Counted from the first letter of the stretch, positions 17,403 to 26,395 are shown. The stretch is DNA of 64,000 nt from JALZHR01 sp036388475 (GCA_036388475.1 DASVRT010000036.1:1-64000), one strand, 5' to 3'. Notes: generated from the sequence alone by a model not told the origin. Program-made: numbers and translations.

Positions 17403-17954
17403 ATGAAAGATTTCAAGCCGAGCAAGGAAGCTTTGCGTGATGCCGTCAACCGCACGACCGAGGATTTGATTGATTACAATCTGAAAGTTTTGTTTTGCGG
17501 CATCAATCCCGGCATCTGGTCGGGCGCGACCGGTTTTCATTTCGCCAAGCCGGGCAATCGTTTCTGGAAAGTTCTTCACCTGGCAGGCTTTACGGACAGA
17601 TTGCTGCATCCGTCCGAGGAACACGAGCTTTTAGAACTCGGCTACGGCATCACGAGCTTCGTCAAACGCACGACCGCCCGCGCCGATGAATTAACCGGCG
17701 CGGAATACGTCGAAGGCGGAAAGCTGTTAGTGAAGAAAATCGAGAAATACAAGCCGCAAAACCTCGCCGTGCTCGGCATCGGCGCGTATCGAACCGCTTT
17801 TAATAAACCGAAAGCGAAACTCGGCTTGCAGGAAGAAAAAATCGGCGGCGCGAACGTCTGGCTGCTCCCGAATCCGAGCGGGCTGAACGCGCATTACCAG
17901 GCTGACGACTTAGCCGCGCTTTTCGGCGAAGTGCGAAAAACGGTTGAAAAATAA
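17403..17954 (+). CDS. mug: G/U (G/T) mismatch-specific uracil-DNA glycosylase
   Basis: The 183-residue protein matches the Mug branch of the uracil-DNA glycosylase superfamily. The catalytic-site motif GINPG (33-37) is followed by the GATGFHFAKPGNRFW segment that lines the base pocket, and the intercalation-loop motif NPSGLN is at 157-162. The enzyme removes uracil or ethenocytosine mispaired with G. The length is typical. It starts a plus-strand run with an alpha/beta hydrolase gene 24 bases downstream. Confidence 0.92.
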   Translation: MKDFKPSKEALRDAVNRTTEDLIDYNLKVLFCGINPGIWSGATGFHFAKPGNRFWKVLHLAGFTDRLLHPSEEHELLELGYGITSFVKRTTARADELTGAEYVEGGKLLVKKIEKYKPQNLAVLGIGAYRTAFNKPKAKLGLQEEKIGGANVWLLPNPSGLNAHYQADDLAALFGEVRKTVEK

Positions 17955-17978
17955 AATTTATCCATTAGCATTAAACCA

Positions 17979-18749
17979 TTGAGAGTTTCGCGGCAGGAAA
18001 CGGAAAATATAGAGTGCGTCGAAGCCGATGTAAACGGCTGGCGGCTTAACGCGTTTGTCTCGAAGGCGGATTTTGCCGGAAAGCTTCCGATAGTTCTCGT
18101 TCAAGGCTTGGGAATTTCGGCTGGTTATATGATTCCGACGATGTCGGAAATGGCGAAATACGCGAAAGTTTTCGCGCTCGATTTGCCCGGCTTCGGCGAC
18201 AGCGAAAAACCGGCGCATATTTTTAATATTGCGGAGTTGGCGGACGTTTTAGCTGATTCGATGCGCGTCGTCGGAATCGAACGCGCGGTGCTGGTCGGGC
18301 ATTCTTTCGGCAGCCAGGTAACGGCGGAATTCGCTCTGCGGCATCCCGCGATGATTGAGCGCGCCGTGCTTGCCGCGCCGACGTTTGACCGGCACGCAAG
18401 AAGCTTCTTCCGGCAGTTCGGGCGTTTGCTTTGGAATTCCCGCAACGAGCCGTTCCGGCTGATTCTGCTCGCCGTCAAAAGTTATTTTAAATTCGGTTTC
18501 AGAAGAGAAGCGCAAACGCTGCGATTTGCGCTCGCCGACCGCATCGAAGACAAGCTGCCGCAGATTCGCATTCCGGCGCTCGTCGTCAGAGGCGAGTCGG
18601 ACACGGTCGTGCCGCAGCGCTGGGCGAAAGAAGTCGCGGATTTATTGCCGGAAGGGAAATTAGTCGTGATTCCGGGCGGAACGCACGGCGTAAATTACAA
18701 TTCGCCGCAGAAATTCGCCGTCGCGATTCGCGAATTTCTCGGTTATTAA
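17979..18749 (+). CDS. Alpha/beta-hydrolase fold protein
   Basis: The 256-residue protein has a nucleophile elbow GHSFGS (Ser109), an acid residue Asp208 (RGESDTVVP) and His236 (GGTHG), a complete catalytic triad. The oxyanion strand is LVQGLGISAGY. It resembles small esterases, C-C hydrolases and lipases; the substrate is unknown. The start appears to be TTG at 17979, as no ATG lies before the conserved core; no clear ribosome site is seen. It follows mug closely and may be co-transcribed. Confidence 0.85.
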   Translation: MRVSRQETENIECVEADVNGWRLNAFVSKADFAGKLPIVLVQGLGISAGYMIPTMSEMAKYAKVFALDLPGFGDSEKPAHIFNIAELADVLADSMRVVGIERAVLVGHSFGSQVTAEFALRHPAMIERAVLAAPTFDRHARSFFRQFGRLLWNSRNEPFRLILLAVKSYFKFGFRREAQTLRFALADRIEDKLPQIRIPALVVRGESDTVVPQRWAKEVADLLPEGKLVVIPGGTHGVNYNSPQKFAVAIREFLGY

Positions 18750-18798
18750 ATCGGAGCGCGAATTTAGAAACTATTAAACCACAAGGAAGGGAAAAATT

Positions 18799-19059
18799 AT
18801 GGCTTCGGAATGGGCGGAAGAAGCGGACAGGCAGGCGAAAGCGATGACGCGCGATTTGATAGAGGTCGGCAGGACAAAAGGCTTCCGCGTCGAATATCAA
18901 AAGCGCGAGGCGCGTTTTATGCTGCGGGCGGGCACCGTTATAACCTACTTTTCCGCGCACGATTACGAAACGCCGAAGGGAATGGACTGGCTGCAACTGC
19001 GCATCGACGTTCTCAAACTCGTCAGACAAGGCGCGCAGGAGACGCCCGAAGAGAAATAG
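18799..19059 (+). CDS. Small hypothetical protein
   Basis: The 86-residue soluble protein has a helical N-terminus (EWAEEADRQAKAMTRDLIEVG), a short beta part (FRVEYQKREARFMLRAGTVI) and a helical C-terminus. No family is recognised. A good AAGGAAGGG ribosome site precedes the ATG, 49 bases after the hydrolase stop. Confidence 0.7.
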   Translation: MASEWAEEADRQAKAMTRDLIEVGRTKGFRVEYQKREARFMLRAGTVITYFSAHDYETPKGMDWLQLRIDVLKLVRQGAQETPEEK

Positions 19060-19098
19060 TTTATTTATTTCCGTTTGTCATAATATATTTTAAGCTCG

Positions 19099-19563
19099 AT
19101 GTTTATTCGACAGGCAGTTAAACGGGACGTTCCATTCGTCTTTCGGCTTCAGCAGCGGATGTCTGAAGAAGACGGCATTTACGGTTTTGCCGCCGAAACT
19201 GTCGAATACATCGAAAAGGCGATAAATCCATACTTTTTAATTGCCGAAACCGAGGAGCAAATAATCGGTTTTATCAACGGCGACGTTTGTCTGAGCGACG
19301 GGCTGGCGGTCGTTCCGAAAGACGAGAAATATCTGGAAATAGAGAATCTTTACGTCGCGACGGAGTTTAGAAAACAAGGCGTCGGCGGCAGGCTGGTCGA
19401 TGAAGTGTTGATAAGAGCCAGAAAAGACGGCGCGTCTTACGCGACGCTTTACTCGTCCGTGAAAAACCTGCGCGGCATTCTCCGCTTTTACGAGCGGCAC
19501 GGCTTTCAAAGCTGGTCGGTGGAAATGTTTCAAAAGCTGTCGCCCGGCGAAAAATCGTTTTAA
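19099..19563 (+). CDS. GNAT-family N-acetyltransferase
   Basis: The 154-residue protein is a compact GNAT. Motif A is IENLYVATEFRKQGVGGRLV (about 76-95), with the Q/RxxGxG/A acetyl-CoA loop QGVGGR. Motif B includes YERHGFQSW near 133-141. The acceptor cannot be predicted. The gene is 39 bases after the preceding small gene. Confidence 0.85.
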   Translation: MFIRQAVKRDVPFVFRLQQRMSEEDGIYGFAAETVEYIEKAINPYFLIAETEEQIIGFINGDVCLSDGLAVVPKDEKYLEIENLYVATEFRKQGVGGRLVDEVLIRARKDGASYATLYSSVKNLRGILRFYERHGFQSWSVEMFQKLSPGEKSF

Positions 19564-19892
19564 CTAATCGAAAATGAATTCCGGCTTTCCCCGAACATCG
19601 CTGCCGCCGCTTCTCGCGCAAATGATTTCCGGTTATACGCGGCGTCAAAATCACACCGGCTTTTCTCCGTCGCGGGTTTTCCGGCTGGACGCGCAAAACC
19701 AAAAGCAGCGGAAACAAACCCGGCGGCAGCTCGTAAATAAAATCCGCCTACAAGTTTCGCAATAAAAAAGCGGCTCACGAAAAAGGCTTCCGCCCGCCGT
19801 CGCGCCGCGCGGTTGAAAGTGTGTTTATCCGAGCTTATATGAGTAGAGATGAAATATTGAATTTCATAAACCTGTAATATGCTTTCCTAAAA
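19564..19892. other. Intergenic region between convergent genes, no supported gene
   Basis: Short open frames exist on both strands (63 residues plus, 72 residues minus), but neither has a ribosome site or a recognisable family. The sequence is coding-like in GC content up to about 19780, so a decayed gene remnant is possible. No heptamer hairpin is seen. Confidence 0.45.
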
Positions 19893-21440
19893 TCATTCCC
19901 ACTCGATAGTTGACGGCGGTTTTGAAGAAATATCGTAAACCACGCGGTTGATGCCGCGAATTTCAGACGTAATGCGCGACGAAACCGCTTGCAGAAAGTC
20001 GTGCGGCAGGCGCGCCCAGTCCGCCGTCATTCCGTCGGTTGAGGTGACGGCGCGCAACGCGACGGCGCGCTCGTAGGTGCGAAAATCGCCCATCACGCCG
20101 ACCGATTGTATCGGCAGAAGCACGGCGAAGGCTTGCCAGACCTCGTTGTAAAGATTGAAATTGTGCAGCTCTTCGATAAAAATGCGGTCGGCTCTTTGCA
20201 GTAATTCGACTTTTTCGGGCGTGATGTCGCCCAAAATCCGCACGGCTAAGCCGGGACCGGGAAACGGGTGGCGCTCTAAGATTTCGGGCGGGATGTTTAA
20301 GTCTTTACCGATGACGCGCACTTCGTCCTTGAACAATTCGCGCAGCGGCTCAATCAATTTCAAATTCATTTTTTCGGGCAAGCCGCCGACGTTGTGATGC
20401 GATTTTATCGTGACGCTCGCGCCGCGCAGGGATACGGATTCGATGACGTCCGGATAAAGCGTGCCCTGCACCAGACATTTGACATCGCCGATGCGCGTTG
20501 CTTCGGCGTCGAAAACTTCGATGAATTTGCGCCCGATGGCTTTGCGTTTTTGTTCAGGGTCGGAAACGTCTTTCAAGACTTCATAAAATTCTGCGGAAGC
20601 ATCGACGCCGCGCACGTTCAGATGCAGCTTTTCCTTATAAAGCGCGAGCGTGTGTTCGAATTCGTCGGCGCGCAGCAAGCCGTTATTGACGAAGATACAG
20701 GTTTGACGATTCCCGATTGCTTCGTGAACCAGGGTCGCCGCAACGGTCGAATCGACGCCGCCCGAAAGACCGCAGACGACATTATCGGTTTCGCCGACCG
20801 CGGCGCGAATTTTCCCGATTTCTTCCCTGATAAACTGCGCCGAAGTCCAATCGCCGCGCGCGCCGCAAACGTCGAATAAGAAGCGCCGCAAAATTTCCAC
20901 GCCTTCGGGCGTGTGCGCGACTTCCGGGTGAAACTGCAAGCCGAAAATTCCGCGTTCCGTATTTTCAATCGCCGTAATCGCGCCGCCGTCGCTCGCAGCG
21001 ACCGTTTCAAAACCGCTCGGAACCGTGACGACGTGGTCGCCGTGGCTCATCCAGACCTCGATTTCATTGTGAATATCGCGGAAAAGCTTCGCGTTCGGAT
21101 TCGTGATTTTCAGTTTCGCGCGCCCGTATTCGCGTTTCGCGGAAGGCTCGACCCGACCGTGCAAATCTTTTGCCAGAAGCTGCATTCCGTAACAGATGCC
21201 GAGCAGCGGCACCTCGATTAGATTGTAAAAATCCGGCGCGAGGCGCGGCGCATCATCTTCGTAAACCGAATTCGGTCCGCCCGATAAAATCAAGCCTTTC
21301 GGTTTGCGTTCAATTATTTTCTCCACTGGATAATGAAAGGGAACGATTTCGCAGTAAACGCCCTGCTCGCGCACGCGCCGCGCGATAAGCTGCGTATACT
21401 GCGAGCCGAAATCGAGAATCAAGATAAGTTCGTGTTGCAA
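19893..21440 (-). CDS. guaA: GMP synthase (glutamine-hydrolysing)
   Basis: The 515-residue enzyme aminates XMP to GMP in purine synthesis. The N-terminal class I glutamine amidotransferase has the nucleophile in GICYGMQLLA and the His/Glu in GLQFHPEVAHT. The ATP-pyrophosphatase domain has the P-loop-like SGGVDSTVAA, and the C-terminal dimerisation domain ends KPPSTIEWE, as usual. The start is TTG at 21440, supported by GGAGG seven bases upstream and by the family N-terminus (ILILDFGSQYTQLIARR). It is transcribed alone. Confidence 0.97.
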   Translation of the reverse strand: MQHELILILDFGSQYTQLIARRVREQGVYCEIVPFHYPVEKIIERKPKGLILSGGPNSVYEDDAPRLAPDFYNLIEVPLLGICYGMQLLAKDLHGRVEPSAKREYGRAKLKITNPNAKLFRDIHNEIEVWMSHGDHVVTVPSGFETVAASDGGAITAIENTERGIFGLQFHPEVAHTPEGVEILRRFLFDVCGARGDWTSAQFIREEIGKIRAAVGETDNVVCGLSGGVDSTVAATLVHEAIGNRQTCIFVNNGLLRADEFEHTLALYKEKLHLNVRGVDASAEFYEVLKDVSDPEQKRKAIGRKFIEVFDAEATRIGDVKCLVQGTLYPDVIESVSLRGASVTIKSHHNVGGLPEKMNLKLIEPLRELFKDEVRVIGKDLNIPPEILERHPFPGPGLAVRILGDITPEKVELLQRADRIFIEELHNFNLYNEVWQAFAVLLPIQSVGVMGDFRTYERAVALRAVTSTDGMTADWARLPHDFLQAVSSRITSEIRGINRVVYDISSKPPSTIEWE

Positions 21441-21552
21441 AAGATAACCTCCGCCGTAGTCGTAAATTAAAAACTAATGCGGAACGGCGTCCGAGGTCAA
21501 ATGCAGAATCTTTTGTTGAGCGACCGAAAACTTTTTGCGCCCGGAGAGGAAA

Positions 21553-21581
21553 CTTTCGCAAAAACCGCCGATAACTATAAT
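21553..21581 (+). promoter_or_regulatory. Possible promoter of the 352-residue protein gene
   Basis: TATAAT at 21576-21581 has a weak -35 (CTTTCG) 17 bases before. The start codon with AAAGGAG is 70 bases downstream. Confidence 0.4.
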
Positions 21582-21650
21582 GTCGATAAATATAAAAATA
21601 CTTTGCGGAAAATTTTTTTGTAAACGCCGAGCATTATCAAAGGAGTTGAG

Positions 21651-22709
21651 ATGGGACTTATAGATGCAATCAGACAAATTAAACCCGTTAATAATGAAGC
21701 TAATAATCAAAGGGTAAATCAACCCGCCAGAGATACCGGCGCTTCGGAGAATGCTCCGGTCGCCTTCAGAACCAGAGCTTACGAGCAGGATTTTGCCGCC
21801 CGCTACACGCTCGCCAAACTTAATTTCCGCCGAACTCCGGATAAGCCCGCGCCGCCGCCCGCGCCGCCGACGCCTAATTTGAAAAGCTCGGGCAGCGGCA
21901 CCGAAACGACTTACCGAATCGGCAATCCGACGCGTCCTAATATTCAACACGACAACGGTTTTTTGCAAAACCCGAATAATCCGAACGACCCGAAACCGAT
22001 TTCGACCGTCGCGCCTTCGCAGGCGGACATCGACTATTATAACGACCAGCTGAATCAGGTAACCTGGGCGCAGCGGATAGATAATTTCAATATTCCTTTC
22101 CGCGATGAAGACGATACGGCGCGGCGGCTTGAAGACGGCATCGAGGCTTATCGTCATTTTCTCGAAGGCAAGGGCGCTGACCGCAACTTCTCCTACGACG
22201 AATTCGTCAGCGAGGACGCTTCGGGTCAGACGGTTTTGAACAATGCGATTCGCGACACGCAGCGCGGCGCGGAAGATTTGTACAATCAGATGATTGCCCG
22301 CGACCCGAGTCTGGCGGGCAAGCCGATTACTTTTAACGTGACGAGCGGAGCCATTACGGTCGGCGGCAGCGACGCTTATCCTTACCCGGCGACGGAAAAC
22401 TGGCAAAAAGCCATCGGCGGACATCCCATCTGGAACAGCGCGACGGTAACGGTAAATCCGCCGACGGAAGCGGGCGGCAGACCACAGTTCTCGATGAATT
22501 ACACGCTGCACGCCGAAGACCGTTATAACTTCAATCCGGGACAGGCGGACATTGCTACCGGCGTGCCGGACGCGACGCGCGGCAAACTCGAACAAACCGG
22601 CTTGGCGCATCAATACACGCAGTATGCGACGCTCGACCGCAGCGTTTCGTGGACACAGGGCAATATTTCGGGAACGACGAGAACCACGAATCCCAACGAG
22701 GGACGTTAG
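21651..22709 (+). CDS. Hypothetical protein resembling a secreted effector, with C-terminal HAEDRYNFNPG domain
   Basis: The 352-residue protein has no signal peptide. An N-terminal polar region (1-60) leads to a Pro-rich linker (about 64-75, APPPAPPTP). A middle helical domain (about 120-225) includes IDYYNDQLNQVTWAQRIDNF. The C-terminal region (about 280-345) reads LHAEDRYNFNPGQADIATG and continues PDATRGKLEQTGLAHQYTQY. This conserved block recalls C-terminal parts of polymorphic-toxin-like proteins; I cannot name the domain. AAAGGAG precedes the ATG by four bases. A lipoprotein gene follows 34 bases downstream, a layout seen for effector and immunity pairs. Function is an inference. Confidence 0.6.
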   Translation: MGLIDAIRQIKPVNNEANNQRVNQPARDTGASENAPVAFRTRAYEQDFAARYTLAKLNFRRTPDKPAPPPAPPTPNLKSSGSGTETTYRIGNPTRPNIQHDNGFLQNPNNPNDPKPISTVAPSQADIDYYNDQLNQVTWAQRIDNFNIPFRDEDDTARRLEDGIEAYRHFLEGKGADRNFSYDEFVSEDASGQTVLNNAIRDTQRGAEDLYNQMIARDPSLAGKPITFNVTSGAITVGGSDAYPYPATENWQKAIGGHPIWNSATVTVNPPTEAGGRPQFSMNYTLHAEDRYNFNPGQADIATGVPDATRGKLEQTGLAHQYTQYATLDRSVSWTQGNISGTTRTTNPNEGR

Positions 22710-22743
22710 ATTTGCCGAACGTGGTTTGTTAAGATTGAGGCGA

Positions 22744-23310
22744 ATGAAAGACAAACCGAAGTTTTATTTAATGGCGGCTTTGATTATGATTGCCTTAGTG
22801 GCGGCTTCTTGCAGTTCTTCAAACAGCAGTCAAGCCGTCGCCGATACGACTGTTGATAATCAATCGAACGCTTCCCGAAATATGAATGAATCAACCGCTA
22901 AAAACGTCGAAGTGAGAACCGATTTTGAAAATCTGGAAAAGCGAATCGATTTGCCTGTGCGTCCGCAGGAAGTTATATGGATGGCGGAAATTTTCGATAA
23001 TTCGAAAGGAGCCGTTCCGGGTCCGACCGATTACCGTCTGACGGCTCTGCTCAAATACGATGAAAAAAGCGCCGCGGAATTTGTGCAAAAGCTGGAGACT
23101 CAAACAACGGAAAAATCGTTTGGAAGCGCGGACGTTAAACCCTGGTTTCCCGATGAAGTAAAGAACGAAGCCAAAACCATCGACGGCAGAACATATCTGG
23201 AAGGCGCAAAATATTTGCCGAACAGCTTTTTGCGTTCTCCTTATCGAAACGGAAATTTGATTCGCATCGGAAAAACAAACTATTTTGTCTTGAACGGTTT
23301 TTCATTTTAA
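22744..23310 (+). CDS. Lipoprotein, possible partner of the upstream protein
   Basis: The ATG at 22744 gives 188 residues with a lipoprotein signal (MALVAASC-type lipobox near residue 22, from FYLMAALIMIALVAASC). After a Ser/Asn linker the conserved part (about 48-185) includes RIDLPVRPQEVIWMAEIFDN and GPTDYRLTALLKYDEKSAAEF. The second half of that pattern, helix EKSAAEFVQKLETQ followed by strands, suggests a small alpha/beta domain. The GAGG ribosome site is close to the start. Its co-transcription with the preceding gene is likely. A longer frame upstream is a shadow of the preceding gene. Confidence 0.7.
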   Translation: MKDKPKFYLMAALIMIALVAASCSSSNSSQAVADTTVDNQSNASRNMNESTAKNVEVRTDFENLEKRIDLPVRPQEVIWMAEIFDNSKGAVPGPTDYRLTALLKYDEKSAAEFVQKLETQTTEKSFGSADVKPWFPDEVKNEAKTIDGRTYLEGAKYLPNSFLRSPYRNGNLIRIGKTNYFVLNGFSF

Positions 23311-23405
23311 TTTCCGGCAGTAAATGGAAAGGACTGTTTTCAAGCTGCTTTTGCGTCTTCTAATACGGTAATTCGATTTAAGGTCTTGTCATTTCTCCGC
23401 TCGGC

Positions 23406-23434
23406 TTGACAAGATAAAGCAAAATCCATAATCT
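23406..23434 (+). promoter_or_regulatory. Probable tRNA-Asn promoter
   Basis: TTGACA at 23406-23411 is followed after 17 bases by TAATCT at 23429-23434. Transcription would start some 20 bases before the tRNA. Confidence 0.5.
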
Positions 23435-23461
23435 AAAAATTCGCCTTTTTAAGGTGATTAT

Positions 23462-23536
<75 letters not shown>

Positions 23537-23548
23537 AATTTTAAAGAG

Positions 23549-23577
23549 AAAAGCCTGACTGATATGGTCAGGCTTTT
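23549..23577 (+). terminator. Intrinsic terminator of the tRNA gene
   Basis: AAAAGCCTGAC (23549-23559) pairs perfectly with GTCAGGCTTTT (23567-23577), followed by CTAGT. Confidence 0.88.
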
Positions 23578-23699
23578 CTAGTACTTCCGCTAATGAAATT
23601 TTATTCGGGAAATTACTGAAAAAATATCATAAATTAATTGCTTTTGCGGTTAATTTATTGAAGCAAAAGTTTCTTAATCCATCAGCTCGCCTTACTAAT

Positions 23700-24584
23700 T
23701 TAAGGGTTAGGCATAAACGGCGTTAGAACGCTTCTGATTCTTTCCTGGCAGACTGCGCAAAACGGAGCGCTGATGGTCCGCATTCGACAATTGAATTCGG
23801 GTCGAAAAATCCGGCAGTGAAAATATCTTCCGCCTTCAAACGCTCCGACGACTCCGGCGGGCACGGGACTCGTCTGCGAGTCGCAGCGCGTGCAATTGGC
23901 GTTGCGTGTCGTTGGCACGACTGTCGAAGACGAAATATGATGACGCCATTTTATCGTTGCGCGGTTTGTATTTATCGTGGCATTCGCCTCGACCGGCTCC
24001 GCTCCCGAATAATTGTCGTGCCCGGTTTCGTTTGAGTCGCAGCCCCTGTAATACTCATATTCATCGGCTAGGTTGAAAGCCGTGTGACCGATTTCGTGGA
24101 AAGCAATTTCTACAGCGTTCGGTGCGTTTGAAAAAACTGCCACGCTGCCGCCCGAGCCGCCGTAAATATTTGAATTTACGATAATCATAATCAGGTGATA
24201 CTCGGGCACCTGGGCATTAGCCACATTAAACGCGGTCATATTATTCGCCAGTAATAACCGGCGAATGTTATTTCCACAGAATGTCGCGTCGAAATAAGTT
24301 GCCGCAACTCTTCCCGTTCCGCCGCAGGTGGTTGGGTCGTCAGCGCCGCTATCGGTCGAGGCAACATCGACGCGATAGACGTTGATAGCTCTTCGCAATT
24401 GGTTAAACGGGGCTATTGTCAGCAAGTTATTCGCAACATTTTGGGCGTCTGCCGCAAACTTCGTCATTTCTGACTCGCGATAGCCGTCGGACATTATCAC
24501 CAGGTTCCATCTTTGTGACGCCGGTCCGTTATCAATGATTTTAGTTTTTCCGATGATTCTGCCGTCGGTCGTTCCCATATTCAT
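23700..24584 (-). CDS. M64-family (IgA peptidase-like) zinc metallopeptidase
   Basis: The 294-residue protein carries HEIGHTAFNLADEY (163-176): HExxH with Glu164 as general base, then E175 in the family position. The N-terminal segment KIIDNGPASQRWNLVIMSDGYRE (in part 16-36) and the NQLRRAINVYRVDVAST region are typical of M64 peptidases. There is no signal peptide, unlike many relatives, so it may act in the cytoplasm or leave by another route. Several Cys near the C-terminus (NCTRC, HCRIF, NCRMR, FCAVC) may bind metal. GGAGA precedes the ATG. It is the last of three closely spaced genes. Confidence 0.85.
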   Translation of the reverse strand: MNMGTTDGRIIGKTKIIDNGPASQRWNLVIMSDGYRESEMTKFAADAQNVANNLLTIAPFNQLRRAINVYRVDVASTDSGADDPTTCGGTGRVAATYFDATFCGNNIRRLLLANNMTAFNVANAQVPEYHLIMIIVNSNIYGGSGGSVAVFSNAPNAVEIAFHEIGHTAFNLADEYEYYRGCDSNETGHDNYSGAEPVEANATINTNRATIKWRHHISSSTVVPTTRNANCTRCDSQTSPVPAGVVGAFEGGRYFHCRIFRPEFNCRMRTISAPFCAVCQERIRSVLTPFMPNP

Positions 24585-24609
24585 TCTCCAAAATTAGATT
24601 CGCCGGAGC

Positions 24610-25026
24610 TTATTTATACGTTAATCTGAAACTCTTTATTTCCCGCGCGGGAGTCGCAAGCATAGATTCCAAGGACGAGTTATCCGGGCTGCTAAAAAGA
24701 GAAACCGATTGAGCCTCCGCAATGTCCGGAATCACTACCGTAAAAGCGCCTTCGGGTCTTTCTACGGGAACTCGGGTAACGGATTCCTGTTCATTCTGCG
24801 AAAAAACCTCTCTGTCGTATCTAATGAAATTTTGTAATAGCTGGCGGTAGAGAGGTTTTTCGCCCTCGCTCTTCAGCTCCAGCCAGGAGCCGATTGCGTC
24901 GTGGCTGTGCCGTATCTCGTCCGAAGGCGGCGGAATCATTTCAACCGGTTGTTGAGATATTAATTCGATGTTGTCGTCCTCGAAAACAAAAGTCAGGCGA
25001 ACGGCTTTATTCCTTTGACTATCCAT
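24610..25026 (-). CDS. Hypothetical protein in the M64 cassette
   Basis: The 138-residue soluble protein begins MDSQRNKAVRLTFVFEDDNI, a beta hairpin, then has a helical middle (LYRQLLQNFIRYDREVF) and a C-terminal beta part (AFTVVIPDIAEAQSVSLF, ending REIKSFRLTYK). No family is recognised. It starts with AAGGAGA seven bases before the ATG and ends 25 bases before the M64 peptidase gene, so it is probably co-expressed with it. Confidence 0.7.
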   Translation of the reverse strand: MDSQRNKAVRLTFVFEDDNIELISQQPVEMIPPPSDEIRHSHDAIGSWLELKSEGEKPLYRQLLQNFIRYDREVFSQNEQESVTRVPVERPEGAFTVVIPDIAEAQSVSLFSSPDNSSLESMLATPAREIKSFRLTYK

Positions 25027-25056
25027 TTAAGCGTCTCCTTTTCCCGGACTTGCTGC

Positions 25057-25254
25057 TTATCCGAAAATTTCAGGGTTTTGTAGTTTTAGCGCAAGACCTT
25101 TATCCGGCAAATTTATCTCACAATTGAGCGTGTCCAGCCGGATGGAGTAAGCGTTTTGCCAGTTTACTTTTGATTGCTCCGGATTGTAAACGTTCGTCAC
25201 GGTGAAAAAATATTCCGTCTTTCGTCTAATCACAATTCTGAAATTTCTTTTCAC
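25057..25254 (-). CDS. Small hypothetical protein, first gene of the M64 cassette
   Basis: The 65-residue protein with a GTG start reads VKRNFRIVIRRKTEYFFTV and ends LALKLQNPEIFG; it looks like mainly beta structure with a basic N-terminus. No family is recognised and the ribosome site is weak. Its stop is 30 bases before the next gene. The tight spacing of three genes supports it as real. Confidence 0.5.
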   Translation of the reverse strand: MKRNFRIVIRRKTEYFFTVTNVYNPEQSKVNWQNAYSIRLDTLNCEINLPDKGLALKLQNPEIFG

Positions 25255-25369
25255 TTTCTTATGAGCAAAATCAACAAAAGCTTACAAATTTTTTAGAAAG
25301 TGATTTTTCGATAAACAATCCTCGACTTATTAAACAAGCGAGAGAAATATATTAATGCCTTAAATTTGT

Positions 25370-26275
25370 TCAGCGGTTCAGAGATTCGTCAGCCGCAGGA
25401 GCCGCAGTGTCGAGCGCGTCGCGGATGCCGTCGGCGAAGAGAAACCAAGCCAGCATTGTCAGCGCGAGAACGACGGCGGGAAAAACCGTCAGATGCCAGG
25501 CGGTGCGGATAAACGCCTGGTACATTCCAATCATTTGTCCCCAGGAAGCTTGCGGCGCGGGGATGCCCAGACCTAAAAAGCTCAGACCGGCTTCGGCAAA
25601 CATTGCGCCGGGGATGCCGAGCGCCAGCGAGACGATAATCGGCGTCATTACGTTTCTGAGGATGTGCTTTTTAATAATGTAGAAAGTTCCGCCGCCCATC
25701 GCGCGCGAGGCGCGGATGAAATCGGTTTTTTTGAGCGAAAGAACCTGACCGCGCACCAGCCGCGCGATGCCGATCCAGCCGGTTAAAGTCATCGCCAGAA
25801 TCAAATTCCGGAAGCCCGCGCCGAGCGCGACCATCAGCAGAATATAAAAAAGAATGGTCGGCAGCGAGGAAAGCACGTCAATCACACGCATTACGAGATA
25901 GTCGAGCCAGCCGCCTTTCAAGCCCGCCAGCGCGCCGATGGGCACGCCGACGAAAGCAATGGCGAGCTGGCTGAGAACGCCGACGCTGATGGAAATCCGC
26001 GCGCCGTAAAGCAGCCGCGAAAAAACATCGCGCCCTAAATCGTCCGTGCCGAGCCAGTGCCGGCGGGAAGGCGTTTCCCAGGTTGCCAGAAAATCGCCTT
26101 GATACGGATTATAAGGCGCGATATACGGCGCGGCGAGGGCGAGGATTATTTGAAAAATAATAAAACAAAAGGCGGCGACGGCGGTTTTGTTGCGGGCAAA
26201 ACGCCGCCAAAAGCGCACGAATCCATTTGCGCGCGGCTTGGACGAGATTTTATTTATAATCGCTGCGTTTGTCAT
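25370..26275 (-). CDS. Oligopeptide ABC transporter permease (OppC/DppC type)
   Basis: The 301-residue protein has an N-terminal OppC_N segment (RFWRRFARNKTAVAAFCFII, about 22-41), a periplasmic loop with the typical HWLGTDDLGRDVFSRLLYGARISI, then five further helices. The EAA loop that docks on the ATPase is near 195-215 (MGGGTFYIIKKHILRNVMTP). It partners the OppB-type permease encoded 120 bases upstream on the same strand and is the last gene of the importer operon. Confidence 0.93.
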   Translation of the reverse strand: MTNAAIINKISSKPRANGFVRFWRRFARNKTAVAAFCFIIFQIILALAAPYIAPYNPYQGDFLATWETPSRRHWLGTDDLGRDVFSRLLYGARISISVGVLSQLAIAFVGVPIGALAGLKGGWLDYLVMRVIDVLSSLPTILFYILLMVALGAGFRNLILAMTLTGWIGIARLVRGQVLSLKKTDFIRASRAMGGGTFYIIKKHILRNVMTPIIVSLALGIPGAMFAEAGLSFLGLGIPAPQASWGQMIGMYQAFIRTAWHLTVFPAVVLALTMLAWFLFADGIRDALDTAAPAADESLNR

Positions 26276-26290
26276 AAGAACTTTTTGTCT

Positions 26291-26388
26291 GCGAATAAAC
26301 GCGAAGGAAGACGAAAAAAAGAAATTATGAAAATTTTCTTCTTATTTTGGTTTTTGTTTTCCTTTCGCGCCGTTTCGCGTTTATTCGC
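26291..26388. repeat. Inverted repeat between the two permease genes
   Basis: GCGAATAAACGCGAA (26291-26305) pairs perfectly with TTCGCGTTTATTCGC (26374-26388), and flanking GGAAGACGAAAA-like and TTTTCCTTTCGC-like bases extend the match. It fills the gap between two genes of one operon. Confidence 0.75.
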
Positions 26389-26395
26389 GGGCAAA

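Noticed and set aside
21474..22754. A 426-codon open frame on the minus strand opposite the 352-residue protein
   Set aside because: The plus-strand gene has AAAGGAG before its ATG and a coherent domain layout; the minus frame has an Arg-rich composition typical of a shadow and starts without a ribosome site.
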